Shown one piece after another: positions 6,464 to 14,255 of a stretch of DNA of 24,958 nt (its first letter is position 1; each line of letters opens with the position of its first letter). The position numbers were made by a program, and so were the translations under genes. Source of the stretch: Bacteroidales bacterium (GTDB lineage: Bacteria; Bacteroidota; Bacteroidia; Bacteroidales; FEN-979); NCBI GenBank assembly GCA_023231065.1, contig JALNWE010000046.1, positions 1 through 24,958 of the forward strand. Direction: 5' to 3'. The notes under the pieces were generated by a model. The model was not told the DNA's origin. It saw only the letters and a program-made list of their open reading frames with translations, and did not search any database.

Positions 6464-6930
6464 TCCCTGAATGAAATATTATCTTTGGCAGTGATTTTTT
6501 CACAGTAATGACAACGAAGTTTAAGCTCTTTTTTATCAATTACTGTAAATATTGACGGTATATCTTCAGTATTAGTAATGCAATTCGGGTTAAAACATTT
6601 TACGATTTTGTCAATTTGATCGGGAATTGATACTTTCCCCTTTTCAACGACCTGGAAATTCTTGATGATGATCAAACTGGCAGAAGGAGCAACCAGGGCA
6701 ATTTTATTGATCTCATCGCTTTTAAAAAATTTATTGCTTACCTTGATTATTCCCTTTTTTCCCATTTTATTGCTGTCGAGATTTGTCCCTATCAGCAATT
6801 GATTCATATAATTACTCAGATTCAGTATTTTAATAACCTGGAAGACATTCTGGCTGGGGATATGGTCAATGACTGTCCCGTTTTCTATGGCCGACACCTT
6901 CAGCTCTTTTCTGGGTTCTTCTTTTTCCAT
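6460..6930 (-). CDS. pyrI: Aspartate carbamoyltransferase regulatory subunit
   Basis: The 156-aa regulatory chain of ATCase, which binds nucleotide effectors and holds catalytic trimers in the dodecamer. The N-terminal allosteric half starts at about residue 10 (LKVSAIENGTVIDHIP) and continues through VIKILNL and GKKGIIKVSNKFF. The C-terminal zinc domain has Cys112, Cys117, Cys140 and Cys143 in the canonical C-x4-C and C-x2-C arrangement, which contacts PyrB. It lies 18 bp downstream of pyrB and overlaps the next gene's start by 4 bp. Presence of PyrI implies a CTP/ATP-responsive ATCase in this organism. Confidence 0.96.
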   Translation of the reverse strand: MEKEEPRKELKVSAIENGTVIDHIPSQNVFQVIKILNLSNYMNQLLIGTNLDSNKMGKKGIIKVSNKFFKSDEINKIALVAPSASLIIIKNFQVVEKGKVSIPDQIDKIVKCFNPNCITNTEDIPSIFTVIDKKELKLRCHYCEKITAKDNISFRE

Positions 6931-6948
6931 GATGTTTGTTTTTTTGAA

Positions 6949-7860
6949 TTAGTCAACCACGCCAAGAATGGCGGCTAAGATGGCCTGGCGTACATAAACT
7001 CCATTTAATGCCTGAGTGAAATAATACGCTTTCGGATTATCATCAACATCGGTCATGATTTCATTGACCCGCGGCAGGGGATGGAGGATTTTCAGATTTG
7101 GTTTTGCGCCCTCCAGCATGCAGTTTTTTAGGATGTATGCCATCTTAACTTTTTCATAATCAAGAGGATCGGAAAACCGTTCCTTCTGGATTCTCGTCAT
7201 ATAAAGAATATCAACCTTGGGGATTACTTCGAGAAGATCGGTGTACTGATAATAGGTGAGATTCCGTTCCTTGATATGGTATTTAACGGCGCTTGGCAAC
7301 TTGAGTTCCGGTGGTGAAACCAGATGGAACGTGGTATTGTAATGACACAAAGCCATTACCAGCGAGTGGACGGTACGCCCGTATTTGAGATCACCCACAA
7401 AAGCAATGTTTAGTTTGTCAAGGCTCCCTTGTGTTTTCCTGATAGAGTACATATCAAGGAGGGTTTGGGTTGGATGCTGGTTGGCTCCGTCGCCGGCATT
7501 CACGATCGGGACTTTAGCAACTTCGCTGGCAAAGCGGGCGCTTCCTTCTTTGGGATGGCGCATGACGATGAGATCGCAATAGTTGCTGACAGTCAGAATG
7601 GTGTCACGAAGAGATTCCCCTTTTTGAACGCTGGAACTGGCAGCATCACTGAATCCGATTACCTGAGCCCCCAACCGGGTAGCGGCGCTTTCAAAGCTCA
7701 GACGGGTACGGGTTGATGGTTCAAAAAACAGTGTGGCAATAACATATTCTTCTAAAATCCGTTGTTTGGGATGCTTTTCAAAAATACTCGCCAGCTCAAG
7801 GATCCGTATATGCTCTTCAGGAGTGAAATCATTGATGGAAACAAGACTTTTATTTTTCAT
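6949..7860 (-). CDS. pyrB: Aspartate carbamoyltransferase catalytic subunit
   Basis: The 303-aa catalytic chain carries out the committed step of pyrimidine synthesis: carbamoyl phosphate plus aspartate to N-carbamoyl-aspartate. The carbamoyl-phosphate loop FFEPSTRTRLSFE (STRTR at 49-53), the 80s loop SSVQKGESL with Lys80, NAGDGANQHPTQTLLDMY, GDLKYGRTVHSL and ILHPLPR are all present and intact. Length is normal. It leads a four-gene minus-strand transcript (pyrB, pyrI, AlbA_2 protein, small barrel protein). A -7 box lies 34 bases upstream of its ATG, directly behind the terminator of the cPGS-like gene. No attenuator hairpin is seen in the short leader. Confidence 0.97.
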   Translation of the reverse strand: MKNKSLVSINDFTPEEHIRILELASIFEKHPKQRILEEYVIATLFFEPSTRTRLSFESAATRLGAQVIGFSDAASSSVQKGESLRDTILTVSNYCDLIVMRHPKEGSARFASEVAKVPIVNAGDGANQHPTQTLLDMYSIRKTQGSLDKLNIAFVGDLKYGRTVHSLVMALCHYNTTFHLVSPPELKLPSAVKYHIKERNLTYYQYTDLLEVIPKVDILYMTRIQKERFSDPLDYEKVKMAYILKNCMLEGAKPNLKILHPLPRVNEIMTDVDDNPKAYYFTQALNGVYVRQAILAAILGVVD

Positions 7861-7893
7861 TTACAATAGGTTAACAATTTTCTATAGGTTAAA

Positions 7894-7901
7894 CAAAGAT
7901 A
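7894..7901 (-). promoter_or_regulatory. Bacteroidota -7 box for the pyrBI operon
   Basis: The minus strand reads TATCTTTG, matching TAnnTTTG. Its first T is the last T of the upstream terminator's T-tract, so the end of one transcript and the promoter of the next are contiguous. The -33 position falls inside the terminator stem and shows no TTTG. Confidence 0.5.
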
Positions 7902-7930
7902 AAAAAAATCCCGGCGAAGACCGGGATTTT
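7901..7930 (-). terminator. Rho-independent terminator of the cPGS-like gene
   Basis: On the minus strand AAAATCCCGG (7930-7921), loop TCTTCG, and CCGGGATTTT form a perfect 10-bp stem followed by a T-tract (eight T at 7908-7901). It begins four bases after the stop codon at 7935. Confidence 0.93.
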
Positions 7931-7934
7931 AAAA

Positions 7935-9272
7935 TTATTTCACTTTATGTTTTTTCAGAAAACCATTCAGGATATCTTCCATATCAGGCTTCCCGATTTC
8001 CTGCAGATCGTAATAAACACGGGTGTTCGGTTGTTTGATTTTGATCAGCCTGTTTAAATCGATAGGAGTAGCAATAATGACTGAGTCACATTGAACCTTG
8101 GCAATGGTTGCTTCCAGGTCTTTTACCTGTTGATCACCATAGCCCATAGCAGGAAGGAGCTGCCCGATATTCGGATAGATCCGGAAGGTGTCTGCCAGTT
8201 TGCCTACAACCCAGGGACGTGGGTCAACCAGTTCAGCTGCTCCATATTTTTGTGCTGCAACAATACCTGCCCCGATTTTCATCTCACCATGGGTAAGGGT
8301 AGGTCCATCTTCGATAACCAGGACTTTTTTGCCCCTGATCAATGATGCATCGTCCACACGAATGGGGGAGGCGCCATCAATAACAATGGCTTTCGGATTT
8401 ATTTTCTGAATATTATCCCTGACAGTTTTAATGTTCTCAGGATAAGCTGTATCTATTTTGTTCAATACCACCACATCGGATATCCGGATGTTCACTTCAC
8501 CAGGATAGTAGCTCATTTCTGCGCCAGGCCGGTGTGGGTCTGCAACCGTGATCATGAGATCAGGTTTATAAAAGGGAAAATCATTGTTTCCACCATCCCA
8601 GAGAATGATATCACAGCCCCTGGGGTCTTTCTCAGCGGCCCGGAGGATGGCTTCATAATCAACTCCCGCGTAAATCACATTACCCCGGTCAACATGAGGT
8701 TCATATTCCTCCATTTCTTCAATGGTGCATTTATGTTTTGCCAAATCCTTGACAGTAGCAAAGCGTTGAACTTTCTGTGCAACCAAATCGCCATATGGCA
8801 TAGGGTGGCGGATAGCCACGACTTTCAGCCCTTTCGCCATCAGGATCTCAATGATTCTCCGTGAGGTCTGACTTTTACCGCAACCTGTACGGGTTGCGCA
8901 GACAGCGATTACAGGCTTTGTGCTTTTGATCATCGTATCTTTGGGACCCAGCAGGAGAAAATTGGCCCCAGCTGCATTCACAATAGAACTCAGACTCATT
9001 ACCCTTTGGTAAGGGACATCGCTATAAGCAAAATTGCAGATCTCCACATTGTGTTTCTTGATCAATGCAGGCAACTCGGCTTCTGCATAAATAGGAATCC
9101 CTTTTGGATAAAGTTTTCCAGCCAAGGCTGCCGGATATTTACGCCCGTCAATATCCGGAATTTGTGCTGCCGTAAAAGCGATCACATTAAAATTCGCATT
9201 ATCACGATAATACGTATTAAAATTATGGAAATCCCTACCAGCAGCGCCAATAATGATGACATTTTTTTTCAT
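7935..9272 (-). CDS. Cyclic 2,3-diphosphoglycerate synthetase-like P-loop protein (COG2403-type GTPase)
   Basis: A 445-aa protein. The N-terminus (residues 4-110) is Rossmann-like, starting VIIIGAAGRDFHNFN. A nucleotide-binding core follows: P-loop ATRTGCGKS at 126-134, IRHPMPYGDL, a Walker-B-like LWDGGNNDFPF near 224-234, and NKID at 271-274 resembling the guanine-specificity motif. This arrangement matches the COG2403 family, whose characterised member is the archaeal enzyme that cyclises 2,3-bisphosphoglycerate with ATP. Bacterial members are common but their physiological role is unsettled, so the archaeal name gives family, not proven activity. The ATG at 9272 is supported by a GAGG Shine-Dalgarno about seven bases upstream and a well-spaced promoter. 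A strong terminator closes it as a single-gene transcript. Confidence 0.85.
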   Translation of the reverse strand: MKKNVIIIGAAGRDFHNFNTYYRDNANFNVIAFTAAQIPDIDGRKYPAALAGKLYPKGIPIYAEAELPALIKKHNVEICNFAYSDVPYQRVMSLSSIVNAAGANFLLLGPKDTMIKSTKPVIAVCATRTGCGKSQTSRRIIEILMAKGLKVVAIRHPMPYGDLVAQKVQRFATVKDLAKHKCTIEEMEEYEPHVDRGNVIYAGVDYEAILRAAEKDPRGCDIILWDGGNNDFPFYKPDLMITVADPHRPGAEMSYYPGEVNIRISDVVVLNKIDTAYPENIKTVRDNIQKINPKAIVIDGASPIRVDDASLIRGKKVLVIEDGPTLTHGEMKIGAGIVAAQKYGAAELVDPRPWVVGKLADTFRIYPNIGQLLPAMGYGDQQVKDLEATIAKVQCDSVIIATPIDLNRLIKIKQPNTRVYYDLQEIGKPDMEDILNGFLKKHKVK

Positions 9273-9341
9273 AATTACCTCGCTTTTTTTGATTTTTTAT
9301 TGTGAATATGTTTAGTCGCAGTGAGTTGCAGGATTATTTTG

Positions 9342-9373
9342 CAAACCTACTCATTTTTTGATGAACCAACAAA
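9342..9373 (-). promoter_or_regulatory. Bacteroidota promoter for the cPGS-like gene
   Basis: On the minus strand TTTG (9373-9370) is followed after exactly 20 bases by TAGGTTTG (9349-9342). Transcription near 9335 would give a leader of about 60 bases containing the GAGG ribosome binding site. Confidence 0.65.
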
Positions 9374-9447
9374 TCTAGTCTTAAAATTTATTCCGGTCCT
9401 TTAACCAAAACATGGGATAATCGCATTAAATTTATTTCAATTTGCTG

Positions 9448-9455
9448 TACCTTTG
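9448..9455 (+). promoter_or_regulatory. Bacteroidota -7 box for argS
   Basis: TACCTTTG matches TAnnTTTG, 20 bases before the argS ATG. The surrounding TACCTTTGC and C-rich start-site context are almost the same as upstream of thrS (16212). No -33 TTTG is seen. Confidence 0.5.
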
Positions 9456-9475
9456 CCCCCTTAAATAACATCAGG

Positions 9476-11266
9476 ATGATTGAACAAAAGTTGTTGGAAA
9501 AGGCTTGCGAATGTGTGAAACAACTATATGGGCAGGAGGTGGTTCAGAACCAGATCGGTCTTGAAAAAACAAAAAAAGAGATCGCTGGAGATTTTACCCT
9601 TGTTATTTTTCCTCTGGTAAAAATTTCACACAAATCACCTGAAATTACCGCACGGGAAATCGGGGATGCACTCCTTAAATCCATGCCGGAAATAGCTGAT
9701 TTCAAGGTTATTAAAGGCTTTCTTAACATCACCCTAAGCAATCCGTTCTGGATTGGGTTTTTAAAAAATAATACAAACAAACGGGACTTTGGATTTCAAA
9801 GAAAACAACATCAAAAGCCAGTTGTCCTTGAATATTCCTCTCCAAATACCAATAAACCATTACATCTGGGGCACATCCGAAATAACATACTGGGTTATTC
9901 ATTGGCGGAGATCCTCAGGGCAAATGGTTACAAAGTGATCCGCGTCAACCTGGTTAATGACCGTGGAATCCATATCTGTAAATCCATGTTGGCTTACCAT
10001 AAATGGGGCAACAACGAAACACCGGTTTCTTCCGGGATCAAAGGAGATCATCTGATTGGAAAATATTATGTGTTGTTCAACGAACACTATAAAGCAGAAA
10101 TACATAACCTGATGGATAAAGGCCTGACTGAGGAAGAGGCTGAGAAACAGGCGCCTTTAATCCTTGAAGCCCAGGATATTTTACGTAAATGGGAAGCGAA
10201 AGATGATGAAACCCTGAAATTATGGGAAAAAATGAACGGATGGGTTTATGCGGGTTTTGATGAAACATATCGCAAACTGGGTATAACTTTTGACAAAATT
10301 TACTATGAAAGTGCCACCTATCTCCTTGGTAAGAAATTGATCAAGGAGGGACTGGAAAATGGGACTTTAATTGAAAAAGATGATGGAAGTGTGTGGGCTG
10401 ACCTGAGAAATGAAGGATTAGACGAGAAACTACTGCTGCGGTCAGATGGGACTTCAGTTTATATTACCCAGGATATTGGCACTGCCCAGTTGAGATTCGA
10501 TGATTTTCATCCTTCATCTATGATCTATGTTGTAGGGAATGAACAAAATTACCATTTCGATGTTCTGCAGCGGATCTTGAAAAAGCTGGGTAAGGAATAT
10601 GCCGCGTATATCCATCATTTATCCTATGGCATGGTTGAATTACCGCAAGGGAAAATGAAATCAAGGGAAGGAACCGTTGTTGACGCCGATGACCTGATGG
10701 AAGAAATGTTTGCTAATGCGGAATCAACAACACGGGAATTGGGTAAGGCTGATGAACTTGGAGGAAATGAGGCAGATCAATTGTTCCGCACCATCGCACT
10801 TGGCGCTTTAAAATATTTTATCCTCAAGGTCGATCCAAAGAAAAACATGCTGTTCGACCCCCGTGAATCAATTGATTTTAACGGAAATACAGGCCCTTTC
10901 ATACAATATACCCATGCCCGGATACAATCCTTGTTGCGAAAATCAATGGTTGCAGGGAATGTACATACCTGTGAAAAAATTTCGTTGCATACTCCATTAT
11001 TGCCAATTGAAAAAGAGATCCTGAAAAAACTATACATCTTCCCCGATGTTGTGAAACAAGCCGGGGACGAGATGAGTCCAGCGGTGGTTGCCAATTATGT
11101 CTATGATCTCGCTAAAGGGTTTAACCAGTTCTATCAGGAAATACCTGTTCTTAAAGAGGAAGACACAGAGAAACGAATACTGAGGCTGGCGCTGACTTCT
11201 TTTTCCGGTGAAGTGATTAAAAAATCAATGGCCATGTTGGGTATCGAAGTCCCGCAGAAGATGTAA
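9476..11266 (+). CDS. argS: Arginyl-tRNA synthetase
   Basis: A class I aminoacyl-tRNA synthetase of 596 aa, normal length, charging tRNA-Arg in the cytoplasm. The N-terminal Add-1 domain (about 1-100) is followed by the catalytic Rossmann domain with the HIGH-equivalent HLGH at 130-133 in SSPNTNKPLHLGHIRNN, and the KMSKS-equivalent GKMKSREGT near 392-400. The C-terminal DALR-type anticodon-binding region starts around 480 and ends in the usual hydrophobic MLGIEVPQKM. It has its own upstream promoter box and is followed by a hairpin before ffh. Confidence 0.97.
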   Translation: MIEQKLLEKACECVKQLYGQEVVQNQIGLEKTKKEIAGDFTLVIFPLVKISHKSPEITAREIGDALLKSMPEIADFKVIKGFLNITLSNPFWIGFLKNNTNKRDFGFQRKQHQKPVVLEYSSPNTNKPLHLGHIRNNILGYSLAEILRANGYKVIRVNLVNDRGIHICKSMLAYHKWGNNETPVSSGIKGDHLIGKYYVLFNEHYKAEIHNLMDKGLTEEEAEKQAPLILEAQDILRKWEAKDDETLKLWEKMNGWVYAGFDETYRKLGITFDKIYYESATYLLGKKLIKEGLENGTLIEKDDGSVWADLRNEGLDEKLLLRSDGTSVYITQDIGTAQLRFDDFHPSSMIYVVGNEQNYHFDVLQRILKKLGKEYAAYIHHLSYGMVELPQGKMKSREGTVVDADDLMEEMFANAESTTRELGKADELGGNEADQLFRTIALGALKYFILKVDPKKNMLFDPRESIDFNGNTGPFIQYTHARIQSLLRKSMVAGNVHTCEKISLHTPLLPIEKEILKKLYIFPDVVKQAGDEMSPAVVANYVYDLAKGFNQFYQEIPVLKEEDTEKRILRLALTSFSGEVIKKSMAMLGIEVPQKM

Positions 11267-11278
11267 CCTGCATATATC

Positions 11279-11313
11279 AAATCTGATCAACAGCATATTC
11301 TGCTATCGGATTT
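11279..11313 (+). terminator. Hairpin between argS and ffh, possible terminator
   Basis: AAATCTGAT (11279-11287) pairs with ATCGGATTT (11305-11313; one U-G pair), and an inner AGCA/TGCT stem encloses TATTC. It begins 12 bases after the argS stop. The T-tract is only TTT, so it would be a weak intrinsic terminator. Confidence 0.4.
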
Positions 11314-11357
11314 CAAACGCTATTCCTGTTTCTTCCTGCTACATCATTAGAATTTCG

Positions 11358-11365
11358 TAATTTTG
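11358..11365 (+). promoter_or_regulatory. Bacteroidota -7 box for ffh
   Basis: TAATTTTG matches TAnnTTTG, 21 bases before the ffh ATG. No convincing -33 box. It likely drives ffh-folD-queE and the PorE-like gene. Confidence 0.45.
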
Positions 11366-11386
11366 TAACCACATTAATGAAAAAAT

Positions 11387-12724
11387 ATGTTTGAAGGCTT
11401 AAGCGATAAACTCGACAGGGCATTTAAAGTACTAAAAGGCCATGGTCATATCACGGAAATCAATGTTGCAGAAACTCTTAAAGATGTCAGGAAAGCATTA
11501 CTGGATGCGGATGTGAGCTTTAAAATTTCAAAGCAATTTACTGATTTGGTAAAAGAAAAAGCGTTGGGGCAAAATGTTCTTACATCTGTATCTCCTGGCC
11601 AATTAATGGTTAAAATTGTTCATGATGAGTTGGTTGAACTAATGGGAGGACAGAAAACCGAGCTTAACCTGAAAGCCGATCCTGCTATTATTTTAATCTC
11701 CGGTTTACAAGGGTCTGGGAAAACAACTTTCTCGGCAAAACTGGCCAACTACCTTAAAACCAAAAGAAATAAACGGCCTCTGTTGGTTGCCTGTGATGTG
11801 TACCGTCCTGCAGCTATTGAGCAATTAAAGGTTCTGGGGCAGCAGATTGATGTTGAGGTTTACGCGGAAGAAGCCGGTAACAATCCGGTTAAAATTGCCA
11901 AAAATTCAATTAGTTATGCTCGGGATAAAGGTGCCAATGTGATCATAGTTGACACGGCAGGACGTTTAGCCATCGATGAGGAGATGATGGATGAAATTGC
12001 CAATATCAGACAGGCCCTGAACCCCCAGGAAACACTGTTTGTTGTTGATTCAATGACCGGCCAGGATGCGGTCAATACAGCCAAGGCTTTCAATGACCGG
12101 CTTGATTATGAAGGTGTGGTACTTACCAAACTGGATGGTGATACCAGGGGTGGAGCTGCCCTGAGTATAAAATCAGTAGTGAATAAGCCCATCAAGTTTG
12201 TGGGTTTAGGTGAAAAAATGGATGCAATAGACGTATTCTATCCCGAACGAATGGCCGATCGTATCCTTGGAATGGGGGATATTGTTTCACTGGTTGAAAA
12301 AGCACAGGAACAATTTGATGAAGTTGAAGCCCAAAAACTCCAGCGTAAAATTGCAAAGAACCAGTTTGATTTCAATGATTTCCTGGCACAGATCAAACAA
12401 ATTAAAAAAATGGGGAACGTCAAAGACCTTCTTGGGATGATCCCCGGTATGGGTAAAGCAATTCGGGACCTGGAAATTGACGATAACGCCTTTAAAGGCA
12501 TTGAAGCCATTATCCATTCTATGACACCGGGTGAACGTGAAAATCCTGCGATCCTGAATGGAGGGCGCAGAAAAAGGATTGCAGATGGTTCCGGCACCAG
12601 CATCCAGGAGGTAAACCGGCTGGTCAAACAATTTGACGATACCCGGAAAATGATGAGAATGGTGACTGCCAACAAAGGGAAGAATATAGCAAATGTGATG
12701 CGGAATATGAAGAACATGAACTAA
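11387..12724 (+). CDS. ffh: Signal recognition particle protein Ffh
   Basis: The GTPase subunit of the bacterial SRP (445 aa), which binds 4.5S RNA and signal sequences and docks on FtsY for co-translational membrane targeting. The N domain covers residues 1-100. The G domain has GLQGSGKTT at 106-114, DVYRPAAIEQL, DTAGRL near 188 and TKLDGDTRGGAA near 246. The ADRILGMGD linker leads to the M domain, with MGNVKDLLGMIPGM and the RNA-binding SMTPGER and RIADGSGTS region near the C-terminus. It ends 11 bp before folD, suggesting an operon. Confidence 0.98.
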   Translation: MFEGLSDKLDRAFKVLKGHGHITEINVAETLKDVRKALLDADVSFKISKQFTDLVKEKALGQNVLTSVSPGQLMVKIVHDELVELMGGQKTELNLKADPAIILISGLQGSGKTTFSAKLANYLKTKRNKRPLLVACDVYRPAAIEQLKVLGQQIDVEVYAEEAGNNPVKIAKNSISYARDKGANVIIVDTAGRLAIDEEMMDEIANIRQALNPQETLFVVDSMTGQDAVNTAKAFNDRLDYEGVVLTKLDGDTRGGAALSIKSVVNKPIKFVGLGEKMDAIDVFYPERMADRILGMGDIVSLVEKAQEQFDEVEAQKLQRKIAKNQFDFNDFLAQIKQIKKMGNVKDLLGMIPGMGKAIRDLEIDDNAFKGIEAIIHSMTPGERENPAILNGGRRKRIADGSGTSIQEVNRLVKQFDDTRKMMRMVTANKGKNIANVMRNMKNMN

Positions 12725-12735
12725 TTCAGTTATCT

Positions 12736-13617
12736 ATGAAATTGTTAGACGGAAAACTAATCTCGGATCAGATCAAAGCTGAAATCGCCTCGGAGGTCAA
12801 AGAAAATTTTTTAGGTAAAAACCTGAACGCACCTCATATTGCTGCGGTTTTAGTGGGTGATGACGCTTCCAGTCAGAGTTATGTGGCCGGTAAGGAAAAA
12901 GCATGCCGCGACGTGGGTTTTATATCTTCCATATACAGGTATCCGGCTCATACCAGTACCGAAAAATTGCTGGAAGTGATCGACTTTCTTAACATTGATC
13001 CTGAAATTGATGGCTTTATCGTTCAACTCCCGCTACCAGCCCATATCCATGAACAAAAAATTATCGAAAGAATTGATCCACTTAAGGATATTGATGGTTT
13101 TCATCCCATGAACCTTGGAAAAATGATGCTTGGCTTACCTTGTTATATTCCTGCAACACCCCTCGGAATTATTACTCTTCTTGACCGGTACAACATTGAA
13201 ACCGAAGGTAAGAATTGTGTGGTCCTGGGTCGCAGCCACATCGTTGGCACTCCGATATCCATCCTGCTTTCCAGAAAATCAAAAAGAGGCAATGCTACAG
13301 TTACTTTATGCCACAGTTATACCAGCGACATTGCATCAATTACCCGTCAGGCTGATATTCTGATTGTCGCGATGGGGAAACAGGGGTTTGTAACCGCAGA
13401 CATGGTAAAAAAGAATGCAGTCGTAGTTGACGTGGGGATTCACAGGATCCCTTCAGAAGAAACAAAATCAGGATTTAGAATTAAGGGAGATGTTGATTTC
13501 GAAAATGTCTCGAAAAAGTGCAGTTTCATTACTCCGGTTCCCGGAGGTGTTGGCCTGATGACAGTCGTTTCATTGCTTCAGAATGGTTTGAAATCCGCAA
13601 AAAAAGAGATTTCCTGA
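12736..13617 (+). CDS. folD: Bifunctional methylene-THF dehydrogenase / methenyl-THF cyclohydrolase
   Basis: A 293-aa cytoplasmic enzyme linking 5,10-methylene-THF to 10-formyl-THF, feeding purine and formyl-methionine synthesis. SQSYVAGKEKACRDVG carries the catalytic Tyr49 and Lys53. QLPLPAHI, DPLKDIDGFHPMNLG, ATPLGI, the NADP-binding VVLGRSHIVGTP and the terminal TPVPGGVGLMT signature are all intact. It lies 11 bp after ffh and is followed at once by queE, so the three are probably co-transcribed. Confidence 0.98.
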   Translation: MKLLDGKLISDQIKAEIASEVKENFLGKNLNAPHIAAVLVGDDASSQSYVAGKEKACRDVGFISSIYRYPAHTSTEKLLEVIDFLNIDPEIDGFIVQLPLPAHIHEQKIIERIDPLKDIDGFHPMNLGKMMLGLPCYIPATPLGIITLLDRYNIETEGKNCVVLGRSHIVGTPISILLSRKSKRGNATVTLCHSYTSDIASITRQADILIVAMGKQGFVTADMVKKNAVVVDVGIHRIPSEETKSGFRIKGDVDFENVSKKCSFITPVPGGVGLMTVVSLLQNGLKSAKKEIS

Positions 13618-13661
13618 TCCCCTTGAGAACAAATACTGATAAATTGCTGCTTGAAGGGAAA

Positions 13662-14255
13662 ATGCTTCCAGTCATGGAAACTTTCTATTCCATTCAGGGG
13701 GAAGGTTTTCATACAGGACAGGCCGCATGTTTTGTCCGTATCGGAGGATGTGATGTCGGATGTAAATGGTGTGATGTTAAAGAGGCATGGAATGCATCCC
13801 TCTTTCCACCTTCACCTACTGACCAGATTATCGAATATGCTGCTTTATACCCGGCAAAGGCCGTCGTGATTACCGGGGGAGAACCTTTATTGTATAATCT
13901 TGATTACCTGTGCAAGGGATTTAAAAGCAAAGGTATCCGGACTTTCCTGGAAACTTCCGGGTCACAACCATTAACCGGAGAATGGAATTGGATATGTCTT
14001 TCACCAAAGAAAGGATCACCTCCTCTGAAGGATGCTATCGAAAAAGCCAATGAATTAAAAATGATCATTCACGATTTAAATGACTTCCCATGGGCAGAGG
14101 AAAATGCCTCTCAGGCTTCTGTTGAATGTTATTTATATCTCCAGCCGGAATGGAGCCATCGAAATAAAATGATACCCGGAATCATAGATTATATCAAGAT
14201 GAATCCAAAATGGAAAATATCCTTGCAGAGTCATAAATATATGAATATTCCATGA
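13662..14255 (+). CDS. queE: 7-carboxy-7-deazaguanine synthase (radical SAM)
   Basis: A radical SAM enzyme converting 6-carboxy-tetrahydropterin to 7-carboxy-7-deazaguanine on the path to queuosine. From the ATG at 13662 the protein is 197 aa. The 4Fe-4S cysteines are Cys30, Cys34 and Cys37 (CDVGCKWC, the C-x3-C-x2-C pattern), with IQGEG at 11-15 and the SAM motif TGGEP at 71-75; it ends in HKYMNIP. The ATG has a GAAGGG three bases upstream. A TTG at 13623, five bases after the folD stop, would add 13 residues (RTNTDKLLLEGK) resembling the N-terminus of Bacteroidota homologues as I remember them, so either start is possible. No queC, queD or queF is in the window. The stop overlaps the next start by ATGA. 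Confidence 0.93.
   Translation: MLPVMETFYSIQGEGFHTGQAACFVRIGGCDVGCKWCDVKEAWNASLFPPSPTDQIIEYAALYPAKAVVITGGEPLLYNLDYLCKGFKSKGIRTFLETSGSQPLTGEWNWICLSPKKGSPPLKDAIEKANELKMIIHDLNDFPWAEENASQASVECYLYLQPEWSHRNKMIPGIIDYIKMNPKWKISLQSHKYMNIP

Noticed and set aside
12238..12717. Long antisense ORF opposite ffh (159 codons)
   Set aside because: It is a shadow of a conserved gene, of low complexity in Ile, Ser and Arg, with no recognisable domain.
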